Part shown: positions 35,343-44,825 of the stretch, piece by piece
Layout of the letters: each line of letters begins with the position of its first letter
Position numbering within the stretch: the first letter of the stretch is position 1
Origin: Aurantimonas sp036549475
GTDB taxonomy: Bacteria; Pseudomonadota; Alphaproteobacteria; Rhizobiales; Rhizobiaceae
Reading direction: 5' to 3'
Length of the DNA stretch: 64,000 bases
Assembly: GCF_036549475.1 (NCBI RefSeq)
Contig: NZ_JAZHLI010000023.1
Span: forward strand, 1 to 64,000
The notes under the pieces: generated by a model
The model's database searches: none
The model's input: the letters and a program-made list of their open reading frames with translations, nothing else
Told to the model about the DNA's origin: nothing
Program-made: the position numbers and the translations under genes

Positions 35343-35567
35343 TCAGAAGTCGGAAATCAGACCGTTCTTTTCCCAGTCGCCATAGCGTACCGGCTCGTGG
35401 CCCTTGGGGCCGTTGATCTCCGCGGCGTGGCCGATGGCACTGTCCGTCTCCGCAAGCCGGCGCCGCTCCTCGGCTTCGGCGAGGGCGCGCCGGGCGGCAG
35501 CCGGCAGTTCGCGGTCGCGCGGCGTGTCCGTGGTGGATGCCTCGTCCCTTGCGGCCAGGTCGCTCAT
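35343..35567 (-). CDS. DUF1674 / succinate dehydrogenase assembly factor 4 homolog
   Basis: A 74-residue protein whose C-terminal half ends INGPKGHEPVRYGDWEKNG then LISDF, the DUF1674 signature. In mitochondria Sdh8/SDHAF4 binds the flavinylated SdhA and helps complex II assembly. The bacterial role is assumed to be similar. The N-terminal half is charged and helical. It is divergent from htpX, which is usual in Hyphomicrobiales. Confidence 0.9.
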   Translation of the reverse strand: MSDLAARDEASTTDTPRDRELPAAARRALAEAEERRRLAETDSAIGHAAEINGPKGHEPVRYGDWEKNGLISDF

Positions 35568-35796
35568 GGTTGGCTCGTCCTCATGCTAAGGTCGGCCCAC
35601 AAGCCTCGCGGCGCCGTACCGTCCAAGATAGGGGCCGGTGCGGGCACTTGAAACCCTTCGGCGCCGCGCTCCGCGCAGCGGTGCAATCGGTCGCGGCTGC
35701 CGCGCCGGCAATATTGAAGCCGAACCCGCCGATCCCCATTTCCACGGGCGACCGGCGCGGGTCGGCCGCGCAGACACTCTGGTGCTGGAACCTTCG

Positions 35797-36765
35797 ATGA
35801 ACATGATCAAGACTGCGATGCTGATCGCTTTCATGACCGCCCTCTTCATGGGGCTCGGCTTCATGATCGGCGGTCGGGCCGGCATGCTGATCGCCTTTGT
35901 CTTCGCTGCCGGCATGAACCTGTTTTCCTACTGGAACTCCGACAAGATGGTGCTGAAGATGCATCATGCGCGGGAGGTCGACGCGCGCTCCGCGCCGGAA
36001 TACTACCGCATCGTGGAAGGGCTGGCCGGACGGGCCGGCCTGCCGATGCCCAAGGTGTATGTCATCGACAATCCCCAACCGAATGCCTTCGCCACCGGGC
36101 GCAATCCCGAAAATGCCGCGGTTGCCGCGACGACCGGCCTGCTGGAGCAGCTGACGCCCGAAGAAGTCGCCGGCGTCATGGCCCACGAGCTGGCCCATGT
36201 GCAGAACCGCGACACGCTGATCATGACGATCACCGCCACGCTGGCCGGCGCGATCTCAATGCTTGGCAATTTCGCCTTCTTCTTCGGCGGCAACCGCGAC
36301 AACAACAATCCCTTCGGCTTCATCGGCGTGATCCTGGCGATCATCGTCGCCCCGATGGCCGCGATGATCGTGCAGATGGCGATCAGCCGGACACGCGAAT
36401 ATTCGGCCGACCGGCGCGGCGCCGAGATCTGCGGCAATCCCGACTGGCTGGCATCGGCCCTGGGCAAGATCGCCAGCGCCGCGGGGCGCACCGTCAATGT
36501 CGATGCGGAGCGCAATCCGGCGACCGCGCACATGTTTATCATCAATCCCCTGTCGGGCCAGCGGATGGACAATCTCTTCTCCACCCATCCCGACACCGCC
36601 AACCGCATCGCCGCGCTCAAGGAGATGGCGGCTGAAATCGGCGGATCGGGTGCGGGTTTCGTCGCGTCTCAGCCGCGCGCGCAGATCGACCGGTCGCGTC
36701 CGGGTCCCTGGGGCCGGGGTGACAGGCCGTCTGCCGGCGACCGCCGGCGGGGGCCGTGGGGTTGA
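35797..36765 (+). CDS. htpX: membrane zinc protease HtpX
   Basis: Inner-membrane M48 metalloprotease that degrades misfolded membrane proteins. 322 residues from the ATG at 35797 (MNMIKTAMLIAFMTALFMGL). Helices lie at about 4-22 and 28-47, the zinc motif HELAH near 131, two further helices near 147-165 and 175-198, and the third zinc ligand in EYSADRRGAE near 206. The C-terminus is Arg/Gly/Pro-rich. It overlaps rsmB by 10 bp. In-frame sequence before the ATG is not conserved. Confidence 0.95.
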   Translation: MNMIKTAMLIAFMTALFMGLGFMIGGRAGMLIAFVFAAGMNLFSYWNSDKMVLKMHHAREVDARSAPEYYRIVEGLAGRAGLPMPKVYVIDNPQPNAFATGRNPENAAVAATTGLLEQLTPEEVAGVMAHELAHVQNRDTLIMTITATLAGAISMLGNFAFFFGGNRDNNNPFGFIGVILAIIVAPMAAMIVQMAISRTREYSADRRGAEICGNPDWLASALGKIASAAGRTVNVDAERNPATAHMFIINPLSGQRMDNLFSTHPDTANRIAALKEMAAEIGGSGAGFVASQPRAQIDRSRPGPWGRGDRPSAGDRRRGPWG

Positions 36766-38267
36766 GCGCTGGATCGGACGGCCGGAAAGCCCGCCGGGGC
36801 GGCAATTTCGATGCAACCCGCTCGGCCCCGCGCAAGCGGCCGTTGCCGGCCAAGGCGCCCCGGCGCGATGACGGTCCGGGGAGCGGACCGCGCATTGCGG
36901 CCGGGCCCGATGGTTTCGTGCCGGACGGCTATTCGGCCGGCGATCGGCCGGGCCTGGGCGCCCGGCTGGTGGCCGCCAAGCTGCTGTCGGCGATCATCGA
37001 CGCGCGGACCTCGGCGGACGGCCTGCTCGACGCATCCGGCGGGCATCCGGGCTTCCGGGCGCTGGAGAGTCGCGACCAGGGCCTGGTCAAGGCGATCATC
37101 CTCTCGGCGTTGCGGTTTCGCGGCACCATCGCGCGGGCGCTCGATGCCTGCCTCGACCGGCCGGTGCCGCCGAACGCAGTGGCGCTGAAGCACATATTGC
37201 ATGTGGGTGCGACGCAGATCCTGTTTCTCGACGTGCCGGATTCGGCCGCCGTGGACCTTGCCGTGGCAGCGGCGAATGTCGATTCCCGCAGCCAGCGCTT
37301 CGCCGGCATGATCAATGCCGTGCTTCGCCGCCTGTCGCGCGAGAAGGAGGCGCTTGCCAGCGTCGCGACCGCGACAGAGAACATGCCGGAATGGCTGGCG
37401 GCGCGGCTGGTTGCCGCCTATGGCGCCGAGCGGACCGAGGCCATTGCGCGCGCCCATCTGACGCCGGCGCCGCTCGACCTGACCGTGAAGCGCGACCCCG
37501 AGGGCTGGGCCGAGACGCTGAGCGGCACCGTGCTGGCGAATGGCACGGTGCGCCTCGGCAGCTTCGACGGTCCCGTGACCGCGCTCGCCGGCTTTGCCGA
37601 GGGCGAATGGTGGGTGCAGGATGCGGCCGCCGCCCTGCCGGCGCGATTGTTCGGGGATCTGTCCGGCAAGCGCGTCGCCGATCTCTGCGCCGCGCCGGGC
37701 GGCAAGACGGCACAGCTGATCCTGGCCGGCGGCGCGGTGACCGCGCTGGACATCAACGCCAACCGGATGAAGCGGCTGAAGGGCAATCTGGCCCGGCTGT
37801 CGCTGGAGGCCGAGACGGTCGTGGGCGATCTCGCCGCCTTCGTCCCCGCCGAGCCTTTCGACGCCATCCTCCTGGATGCGCCATGCTCGTCCACCGGCAC
37901 GATCCGCCGCCATCCCGACGTGCCCTACACCAAGGATCCGGACGAGATCGGGAAGCTGGCGGGAGTGCAGGCCCGGCTGCTGGGCGAGGCGGCGCGCCTT
38001 CTGGCACCTGGAGGCCGGCTGGTGTTCTCCAATTGCTCGCTCGACCCGGCCGAGGGTGAGGCGATCGTCGCCGCCTTCCTCGCCGAGCGGCCGGAGATGG
38101 TCCGCGATCCGGTGCGGCCGGACGAACTGCCGGGCATGGAATTCGCGCTGACGGCCGAGGGCGACCTGCGCACCACGCCGGACATGATGGGCGGTGCCGG
38201 TCCGGCGGGGACGGCGTCGACCGGCGGGCTCGACGGCTTCTATGCCGCGCGGCTGAAGCGGATCTGA
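36756..38267 (+). CDS. rsmB: RsmB/NOP family rRNA (cytosine-C5)-methyltransferase
   Basis: SAM-dependent m5C methyltransferase for 16S rRNA. 503 residues from a GTG at 36756 inside the end of htpX. A basic, disordered 60-residue N-terminus leads to the NusB-like RNA-binding domain (about 65-190, SRDQGLVKAIILSALRFRG), then the catalytic domain with VADLCAAPGGKTAQLILAGG near 308, ILLDAPCSSTGTIRRHPD with one catalytic Cys near 370, and FSNCSLDPAEGE with the second Cys near 425. A TTG at 36762 is an alternative start. Target position not provable from sequence. Confidence 0.92.
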   Translation: MGLSAGSDGRKARRGGNFDATRSAPRKRPLPAKAPRRDDGPGSGPRIAAGPDGFVPDGYSAGDRPGLGARLVAAKLLSAIIDARTSADGLLDASGGHPGFRALESRDQGLVKAIILSALRFRGTIARALDACLDRPVPPNAVALKHILHVGATQILFLDVPDSAAVDLAVAAANVDSRSQRFAGMINAVLRRLSREKEALASVATATENMPEWLAARLVAAYGAERTEAIARAHLTPAPLDLTVKRDPEGWAETLSGTVLANGTVRLGSFDGPVTALAGFAEGEWWVQDAAAALPARLFGDLSGKRVADLCAAPGGKTAQLILAGGAVTALDINANRMKRLKGNLARLSLEAETVVGDLAAFVPAEPFDAILLDAPCSSTGTIRRHPDVPYTKDPDEIGKLAGVQARLLGEAARLLAPGGRLVFSNCSLDPAEGEAIVAAFLAERPEMVRDPVRPDELPGMEFALTAEGDLRTTPDMMGGAGPAGTASTGGLDGFYAARLKRI

Positions 38268-38459
38268 GCGCGATCGCAGGTTCCCGCCGGACCTCGGTCG
38301 TGCTTTCGCCGCAAGTCTTAGCGAAGTTTTTACCATATGCGCAGAAGGTGTTGGCTGTTGCGCTGACCTGTTGATCGTGGCCCGAACGGCGGATCACGAC
38401 GGGTCAGCCAAGGATATCAACAAGCAAACCGGGTGCGTTGCCCGGACTGGGGTCTGGGA

Positions 38460-40145
38460 GTGTCGACGAGCTTGGCAGGTCAACCGCTCCTCGCTGTCCT
38501 GACGCTGCGTGAAGTGTGGCGCAGGGCGCGGCGACGGTTGCGCACCGGCCCCCTGCATCGCTGGCGCTTCGCCGGCGGCCGTGCAGGCCAGCTCCTGGTC
38601 GTGCCGCCCTGCCTGCGCCATGGCGACCCGATGATCGCCGAGGCGATCTATTCTGGCCGCTTCTTCTTCGCCGGGCAGCTGCTCGAGCCGGGCCGCACCT
38701 CGATCTTCCAGACCATCCTGCCGTCGGAGGCCTATGGCGCCGAACTGCACGGTTTCGACTGGCTGCGCCATCATGCCGAGGCCGGCGACGCGCTGGCGCT
38801 CACCAATGCCCGAACCCTCGTCGACGACTGGATCCGGATGAAGGGCGGCACGCTCGGCGATCCGGCCTTCGAGCCGGCAGTCGCCGCGCGGCGGGTCATC
38901 GCCTGGCTGAGCCATGCCGACATGCTGCTTGCCGAAGCCGATGCCGGCTTCCAGCGGCGCTTCCTGAAGAGCCTGTCCTCCCAGGCGCGCTATCTGCGTT
39001 CTGTCGCGCAGGAGGCGCCGGAAGGCATGCCGCGACTCCAGGTGCGCACGGCGCTCGCCTTCGTCTCGCTCTGCCTGCCGACGGCCAGTGGGCGCATCAA
39101 GATCGCCGCCCGGCATCTGGCCGAGGAACTCGACCGGCAGGTGTTTCCCGACGGCGGCCACGTCTCGCGCGATCCGGCTGCGCCTGTGGCGATCCTGGCC
39201 GATCTGATCCCGCTGCGGCAGATCTATCTGCGCCAGGGCCAGGCACTGCCCAAGGGGCTCTACTCGGCGATCGACCGGATGCTGCCGGCGGTGCGCTTTT
39301 TCCGCCATTCCGACGGTTCGCTGGCGCTGTTCAACGGCTCGGGCGCGTCCGACATCCACCTGATGACGGTCCTGCTGCGCTATGACGAGACGCTGGGCGA
39401 GCCGATCACCCATGCGCGGCAGTCGGGCTATCACCGGCTGGCTTCCGGCTCCAGCGTCATCGTCGCCGACACCGGCTGCCCGCCGCCGGCGCTGGTCTCG
39501 CGCAATGCCCATGCGGGCACGCTCGGCTTCGAACTTTCCTGCGAGGCGAGCCGCATCGTGGTCAATTGCGGGCGGCCGCTGACGGCCGACGCCGAATGGC
39601 GCCGCCTGTCGCGCTCAACGGCGGCCCATTCGACGGTGATCCTCGATGACCGCTCCTCGTCGCATTTCGCCCGGTCGGAAAGTCTCGACCGGTTTCTCGG
39701 GACCCCGCTGGTGCCCGGTCCGACCGAGGTGCTGTCGAGCGAACTCGGCGATCCGGGCCAGGGCTTCGAGGCTTCCCATAACGGCTATGAGCGGCAGTCC
39801 GGCCTCCTGCACCGGCGCCAGCTGGCGCTGTCGGCGGATGGCTGGACGGTCGATGGCCATGACAGCTTCCAGCGCAGCACGACGGTGCGGACAGGGACCG
39901 ATGCCGGCAAGGCGACGGCACGCTTCCACCTGCATCCCACGGTCAGCGTCGAGGTGACGGGCGACGGTGTGCGGCTCGCCGTGCGCGGCCAGCGCTGGCT
40001 GTTTCGCGCAGATGCGCGGGTGGAGATCGAGGATTCGATCTTCTTTGCCGATCCTGGCGGTGCCCGGCGCACGCTGCAGCTTGCGGTGCTCTTCGACGCC
40101 TACGACCCGGCCGGGATCGCCTGGCGCTTCGAGCGCGAGAGCTGA
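38460..40145 (+). CDS. heparinase II/III family protein
   Basis: A 561-residue protein with an N-terminal alpha/alpha-toroid (about 60-310) and a C-terminal beta-sandwich of the Hepar_II_III type (about 320-540). Landmarks are FFFAGQLLEPGRTSIFQTIL near 74, FPDGGHVSRDPA near 230, LALFNGSGASDIH near 290, and SRSTAAHSTVILDDRSSSHF near 385. The GTG at 38460 follows GGGG. A GTG at 38433 adds nine residues. Family members are polysaccharide lyases, but the alphaproteobacterial copies between rsmB and purH have no proven substrate. No signal peptide is visible. Confidence 0.88.
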   Translation: MSTSLAGQPLLAVLTLREVWRRARRRLRTGPLHRWRFAGGRAGQLLVVPPCLRHGDPMIAEAIYSGRFFFAGQLLEPGRTSIFQTILPSEAYGAELHGFDWLRHHAEAGDALALTNARTLVDDWIRMKGGTLGDPAFEPAVAARRVIAWLSHADMLLAEADAGFQRRFLKSLSSQARYLRSVAQEAPEGMPRLQVRTALAFVSLCLPTASGRIKIAARHLAEELDRQVFPDGGHVSRDPAAPVAILADLIPLRQIYLRQGQALPKGLYSAIDRMLPAVRFFRHSDGSLALFNGSGASDIHLMTVLLRYDETLGEPITHARQSGYHRLASGSSVIVADTGCPPPALVSRNAHAGTLGFELSCEASRIVVNCGRPLTADAEWRRLSRSTAAHSTVILDDRSSSHFARSESLDRFLGTPLVPGPTEVLSSELGDPGQGFEASHNGYERQSGLLHRRQLALSADGWTVDGHDSFQRSTTVRTGTDAGKATARFHLHPTVSVEVTGDGVRLAVRGQRWLFRADARVEIEDSIFFADPGGARRTLQLAVLFDAYDPAGIAWRFERES

Positions 40146-40231
40146 GCGGGGAGGGCGTCGCCCTCTCCGCCCGAGATCCGCCCGAGACCCACGGGGCTGG
40201 ATTGTTCCGACCGGGTACCCATCTGCAGGCC

Positions 40232-40417
40232 ATGACCCGGATCGCCCTTCTCTTCCTCTGCTTGGCGCTTCTGGCCGGCTGCGGCGGCATGAACCGGGCC
40301 GTCGGCGTCCTGCCGGACACGCTGGACGATCTCGAGGCGCGCTCGGCGATCGCCCGCGGCGCGCCCGACGACATGGTCAATCCGGGTCCTGCCGACACGG
40401 CCCCGGCGACGCGCTAG
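40232..40417 (+). CDS. small lipoprotein
   Basis: A 61-residue precursor beginning MTRIALLFLCLALLAGCGGM. The lipobox LLAGC puts the lipidated Cys at residue 17. The mature part is about 45 residues, acidic and polar (LPDTLDDLEARSAIARGAPD). It lies between the heparinase-like gene and purH. Function unknown; probably envelope-bound. Confidence 0.7.
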   Translation: MTRIALLFLCLALLAGCGGMNRAVGVLPDTLDDLEARSAIARGAPDDMVNPGPADTAPATR

Positions 40418-40508
40418 CGGCTGCTGCGACCCGGCGACCATTGTGGGATGCGGCGCGGCTGACTATCAGGGGCGCACACCTCCCGTCCGTGCCACCCAGG
40501 AAACGCCG

Positions 40509-42125
40509 ATGTCCCTCAAAGCCAATGCCACGCAGGCGCCCGATCGCGTGCGGGTACGCCGCGCGCTGCTCTCCGTCTTCGACAAGACCGGACTGGTGGC
40601 CTTTGCCCGCGAGCTTGCAGCCCTCGGCGTCGAGCTGGTTTCCACCGGCGGCACCTACCGGGCGCTGAGCGAAGCGGGTCTTGCGGTGCGCGACGTCTCG
40701 GAACTGACGGGCTTTCCGGAGATCATGGACGGCCGCGTGAAGACGCTGCATCCGGGCGTCCATGGCGGGCTTCTGGGCATCCGTGACGATGCCGAGCATG
40801 CCACGGCGATGGAGACCCACGGCATTGCGGGGATCGATCTCCTGGTCTCTAATCTCTACCCGTTCGAGGAGACGCTGGCCGGCGGCGCCGATACGGCGAC
40901 AATCGTCGAGAATATCGACATCGGTGGCCCGGCAATGATCCGCGCCGGCGCCAAGAACCACGGCTATGTCACCGTGGTGGTCGATCCGGCCGACTACGAC
41001 ACGGTGCTGGCGGCGCTGAAGACGGCCGATGGCGAGACCGACCTGGCGCTGCGGCGCCGGCTGGCGGCGGCGGCCTATGCCCGCACGGCGACCTACGACG
41101 CGGCGGTGTCGACATGGTTTGCCGGCGTAGTAGCCGATGCGATGCCGCAGCGGGTCAGCTTCTCCGGTACCCTGTCGGAGGCGCTGCGCTATGGCGAGAA
41201 CCCGCATCAGGAGGCCGGGTTCTACCGGACCGGCGAGCACCGTCCCGGCGTTGCCACGGCACGCCAGGTGCAGGGCAAGGCGCTGTCCTACAACAACATC
41301 ACCGACACCGACGCGGCCTTCGAACTGGTCGCCGAATTCGATCCGGCGCGCACGGCGGCGGTCGCGATCATCAAGCACGCCAATCCCTGCGGCGTGGCCG
41401 AGGGCCCGGACCTTCTGGACGCCTATCTCCGGGCGCTCGCCTGCGACCCGGTCTCGGCCTTTGGCGGCATCGTCGCGCTCAACCGCCGGCTCGACCGGGC
41501 GGCGGCCGAGGCGATCGTCCAGGTCTTCACCGAGGTCATCATCGCCCCCGAGGCCGACGAGGACGCCATCGCAATCGTTGCCGGCAAGAAGAATCTGCGT
41601 TTGCTGCTCACCGGCGGCCTGCCGGATCCGCGTAGCCCCGGCCGCATGGTCAAGTCGGTTGCCGGCGGGCTTCTCGTCCAGTCGCGCGATGCCGGCGTGG
41701 TCGACGATCTGGATTTGAAGGTGGTCACGCGGCGGGCGCCGGGCGAGGCCGAACTGGCGGACCTGAAATTCGCCTTCCGGGTCGCCAAGCACGTCAAGTC
41801 CAACGCCATCGTCTATGCCCGCGACCTGGCCACGGTCGGCGTCGGCGCAGGACAGATGAGCCGGGTGGATTCGGCCCGCATCGCGGCGCGCAAGGCCGAG
41901 GATGCGGCCGCCGCTGCCGGTCTGCCCGAGCCGCTGACCCGCGGCGCGGTGGTCGCCTCGGACGCCTTCTTCCCCTTCGCCGACGGGCTCCTGTCGGCGG
42001 TGGCGGCCGGTGCGACCGCGGTCATCCAGCCGGGCGGCTCGATGCGCGACGACGAGGTGATCAAGGCGGCCGACGACAACGACATCGCCATGGTCATGAC
42101 CGGCATGCGGCATTTCCGGCATTAG
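40509..42125 (+). CDS. purH: bifunctional purine biosynthesis protein PurH
   Basis: AICAR formyltransferase and IMP cyclohydrolase, the last two steps of inosinate synthesis. 538 residues from the ATG at 40509, behind AGGA. The N-terminal cyclohydrolase domain has RALLSVFDKTGL near 20, STGGTYRALSEAGL near 44, MDGRVKTLHPGVHGG near 72 and NLYPFEETLA near 113. The formyltransferase domain has RYGENPHQEAGFY near 232, KHANPCGVAEG near 290 and the C-terminal TAVIQPGGSMRDDEVI region. Convergent with the MFS gene, 17 bp apart. Confidence 0.97.
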   Translation: MSLKANATQAPDRVRVRRALLSVFDKTGLVAFARELAALGVELVSTGGTYRALSEAGLAVRDVSELTGFPEIMDGRVKTLHPGVHGGLLGIRDDAEHATAMETHGIAGIDLLVSNLYPFEETLAGGADTATIVENIDIGGPAMIRAGAKNHGYVTVVVDPADYDTVLAALKTADGETDLALRRRLAAAAYARTATYDAAVSTWFAGVVADAMPQRVSFSGTLSEALRYGENPHQEAGFYRTGEHRPGVATARQVQGKALSYNNITDTDAAFELVAEFDPARTAAVAIIKHANPCGVAEGPDLLDAYLRALACDPVSAFGGIVALNRRLDRAAAEAIVQVFTEVIIAPEADEDAIAIVAGKKNLRLLLTGGLPDPRSPGRMVKSVAGGLLVQSRDAGVVDDLDLKVVTRRAPGEAELADLKFAFRVAKHVKSNAIVYARDLATVGVGAGQMSRVDSARIAARKAEDAAAAAGLPEPLTRGAVVASDAFFPFADGLLSAVAAGATAVIQPGGSMRDDEVIKAADDNDIAMVMTGMRHFRH

Positions 42126-42142
42126 GGCTCGCATCCGGACGG

Positions 42143-43597
42143 CTACGCGGCCGGCTGGTCCTGCCGCGCCCCGTTCGGGCGTTTGCCGACCGCGCGGGGG
42201 CCGGGCGTGCCCCACAGGATTGCAAGGCCGACCACGAAGAACAGGATCAGCGCCGACATGCCGATGCGCGAGGCCGTGGCCGGGTCGGTGAGACCGGCGG
42301 CGACCGCGGTGAAGGCCGCCACGGCTGCCGTGCCGAGGAAGGACGTCGCCCGGCCGGTCAGCGCGTAGAAGCCGAAATAGCGGCCGGCCTCGTCGGCGGT
42401 GACCGACTGCGCCAGCCAGGAGCGCGAGGACGCCTGCACCGGCCCGAAGGCCAAACCGATGAGCAGGCCGAACACGATGTAGCTCTTTTCCGCCGGTGTC
42501 GCGAAGAGGCCCGGCGCATTGGTCGCTTCGAAGGTCAGCAGCCCGAACAGGGTCGACCCCGGTGCGGTGGAGACGATCCCGATCGTCGCCAGCATCAGGC
42601 AGAGGATCGCGGCGACGATCACCGCCTTGGAGCCGAGCCGCGCGTCCAGCACGCTGGCGCCCATGCAGCCGATGATCGCGGTGACGTTGAGGATGACGCC
42701 GAAGAGCCCGCTCTCGGTGATCGACCAGCCGAACATGCCGGCGGCAAATGCGCCGCCCAGCACGAGCAGGGCGTTGACGCCGTCCTGGTAGACCATGCGC
42801 GCCACGAGGAAGCGGAACAGCGTGCCGCGCACCCGGATCTCGCGATAGGTGGCCTTCAGGTCCTTGAGCCCGTCGCGGGCGGCCACGCGGATCGGCTCGG
42901 CCTTCCGGCGGTCCGGCGTCAGGAAGAACATCGGCAGGACGAAGACCAGATACCACAGGGCGGCGAGGGGGCCGGTCGCACGGGCACCTTCGCCCAGCGC
43001 CGGGTCGAGGCCGAACCAGGGCTCGAGACCGAGCAGGGTCAGACCGGTCTGCGGCGATCCGGCGAGAAAGGCGAGGGTGACGAACAGGAAGACGATCCCG
43101 CCGACATAGCCGAGCCCCCAGGCCACGTTCGATACCCGCCCGATCGAATCGCGGTGGATCAGCCGCGGGATCATCGCATCGTTGAAGACGATGGAGAATT
43201 CGGCTGCGACCATGGCGAAGACGATGAGGCAGGCGGCATAGATCAGCGGCGTGCCGGGCGCGGCGAACCACAGGAGCAGCAGCGCGATGATCTTGACCAC
43301 GGCGAAGCTGGCGATCCACGGCTTGCGCGGCCCCGCCCGGTCGGCGATCGAGCCCAGAAACGGCGAGAGGATCGCCACGCAGATGCCGACGACGGTGACC
43401 GCGCCGCTCCACCAGGCCTGCCCCGTCGCGGGATCGGAGGCGAGCTGGGAAACGAAATAGGGCCCGAAGACGAAGGTGATGACGACGGTGAAGAAGGGCT
43501 GGGCGGCGAAGTCGAAGGCCATCCAGCCCCAGACCGCGCGCTGGCGGAACGGAGCGCTGAAAGGCGGGCCGGCGATCGTCGGGGCGAGTTCCGTCAT
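42143..43597 (-). CDS. MFS transporter, UMF1/Atg22-like family
   Basis: A 484-residue membrane protein with twelve predicted helices. The start MTELAPTIAGPPFSAPFRQR leads to WGWMAFDFAAQPFFTVVITF near 24, and GPRKPWIASFAVVKI near 90, between helices 2 and 3, which are typical of the Atg22-like branch. Relatives of the yeast vacuolar exporter are found in many bacteria, mostly with unknown substrate. Its ATG overlaps the MOSC gene stop (ATGA), so the two form an operon. Confidence 0.88.
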   Translation of the reverse strand: MTELAPTIAGPPFSAPFRQRAVWGWMAFDFAAQPFFTVVITFVFGPYFVSQLASDPATGQAWWSGAVTVVGICVAILSPFLGSIADRAGPRKPWIASFAVVKIIALLLLWFAAPGTPLIYAACLIVFAMVAAEFSIVFNDAMIPRLIHRDSIGRVSNVAWGLGYVGGIVFLFVTLAFLAGSPQTGLTLLGLEPWFGLDPALGEGARATGPLAALWYLVFVLPMFFLTPDRRKAEPIRVAARDGLKDLKATYREIRVRGTLFRFLVARMVYQDGVNALLVLGGAFAAGMFGWSITESGLFGVILNVTAIIGCMGASVLDARLGSKAVIVAAILCLMLATIGIVSTAPGSTLFGLLTFEATNAPGLFATPAEKSYIVFGLLIGLAFGPVQASSRSWLAQSVTADEAGRYFGFYALTGRATSFLGTAAVAAFTAVAAGLTDPATASRIGMSALILFFVVGLAILWGTPGPRAVGKRPNGARQDQPAA

Positions 43598-44472
43598 GGG
43601 GCGATGCCGGCGGAACGGGGCGCGCGGATGAGCGCGGCGTCGCCGCGGCGCGCCACGACGCTCACCGGATCGCCGCGCCGGATCCCGGCCGCACTGCGCG
43701 GCACCGCGTTCCAGCCAAACAGGACGCCCGGCACCTTCGGCATGGCCGACAGGCGGATGCGGCGCATCGCATCCAGCGGCTCGCTGCCGGCGATGTGCCC
43801 CGTCGCCTGGTCGACGCGGGTCACGATGCAGCGCGCGCAGGGCTTGACCAGATCGATCGTTGCCGCACCGACGGTGATCGTTGCCCAATCGTCCTCGGCC
43901 CAGGCCTCGGCGCCGTCGATCACCAGGTTCGGCCGGAACCGGCTCATGGGGACGGGCTCGCCGCCGTGGCGCACGATCTCGCCATTGAGTGCGCGCAACG
44001 AGGCGCGGTTGGCGACGAGCAGCGGAAAGCCGTCGCCCAGGGCCACCGGGCTGGCGCTAGGCGCATCGGGCGCCCAGGCGGGATCGATGGCGCGGGCATC
44101 GGTGCGGTCGAGATGGACGAGCCGGACCGGCATTTGCAGCCATCGCGACAGGGCCGCATTGGTCTCGCGGTCGGCCAGGGCGGCATCGACCGTGTCGTGC
44201 CAGATGGTGACGGCGAGCCGTTCGCTTCCGTCGGGATATGGCACGAAGCGTTCGCCAATATCCTCATAGGTCAGGATCAGGCCGTCGGGGTCGGGTTGGG
44301 CATCCAGCAGCGCCAGCGGCGGGTGCTCGCGCTGGGAGACAAATCGCCCGCTCTCGTCGACGAGCATCCAGCGACGGTCGTCGGCCAGGCCCCAAAGCTC
44401 CAGCCGGCCGTCGGCGCAATCGATCGCCCGACCGGACTTGACCGGATGGACATGGATCGACCCGAGTTCCAT
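43594..44472 (-). CDS. MOSC domain protein (mARC/YcbX-like)
   Basis: A 292-residue protein with an N-terminal beta-barrel MOSC_N domain (MELGSIHVHPVKSGRAID and WGLADDRRWMLVDESGRFVS, residues 1-60) and a C-terminal MOSC domain (about 130-280). The domain has RFRPNLVIDGAEAWAEDDW near 195 and LVKPCARCIVTRVDQATG near 226, whose Cys is the candidate molybdenum ligand. Relatives carry a sulfurated molybdenum cofactor and reduce N-hydroxylated bases. No ferredoxin domain is fused. Start ATG at 44472; an in-frame ATG at 44514 is not conserved. Confidence 0.9.
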   Translation of the reverse strand: MELGSIHVHPVKSGRAIDCADGRLELWGLADDRRWMLVDESGRFVSQREHPPLALLDAQPDPDGLILTYEDIGERFVPYPDGSERLAVTIWHDTVDAALADRETNAALSRWLQMPVRLVHLDRTDARAIDPAWAPDAPSASPVALGDGFPLLVANRASLRALNGEIVRHGGEPVPMSRFRPNLVIDGAEAWAEDDWATITVGAATIDLVKPCARCIVTRVDQATGHIAGSEPLDAMRRIRLSAMPKVPGVLFGWNAVPRSAAGIRRGDPVSVVARRGDAALIRAPRSAGIAP

Positions 44473-44625
44473 TGTGTCCCCACTTCCCCTGACTGAGCCC
44501 TGTCCATCCCCCATCCCGCAGCGACGGCGCCGGCCGGTGCAGGATCACGCAAAAGATGGTTCTTGGGATGCCCCCACGTGCTATTCTGTCAATGGATCAA
44601 TCAGGATTCCACAAAGGATACAATC

Positions 44626-44754
44626 ATGGCCAAGGGTCAGGTACGCGGCAACAAGGAAGTTCGAAAGCCGAAGGCGGACAAGACGAAGGCAGCCGCGCCC
44701 GTCACGGTCCCCGGCAAGTTCGCATCGGCGCGCCCGGACGCCAAGAAGAGCTGA
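44626..44754 (+). CDS. 42-residue basic protein
   Basis: A small Lys-rich protein, MAKGQVRGNKEVRKPKADKT followed by an Ala/Val-rich end with FASARPDAKKS. Similar 35-45-residue proteins starting MAKGQ.R.N.E.KKPK are common in proteobacteria and have no established function. The ATG at 44626 follows AAAGGA. An open frame upstream lacks family sequence. A hairpin terminator lies just after the stop. Confidence 0.8.
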   Translation: MAKGQVRGNKEVRKPKADKTKAAAPVTVPGKFASARPDAKKS

Positions 44755-44755
44755 C

Positions 44756-44782
44756 ACCCGGCCCAGTCCGGCGGCCGGGTTT
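44756..44782. terminator. terminator after small basic gene
   Basis: ACCCGGC (44756-44762) pairs with GCCGGGT (44774-44780), followed by TT. It lies between convergent genes and may serve both. Confidence 0.5.
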
Positions 44783-44825
44783 GCCGGCGCCGGGCTGGCG
44801 CCTGCAGAATTGCACTGACCGGCCC

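Noticed and set aside
40418..40508. Possible ZTP (pfl) riboswitch before purH
   Set aside because: The conserved pfl core elements could not be placed. Some CC/GG complementarity is not enough.
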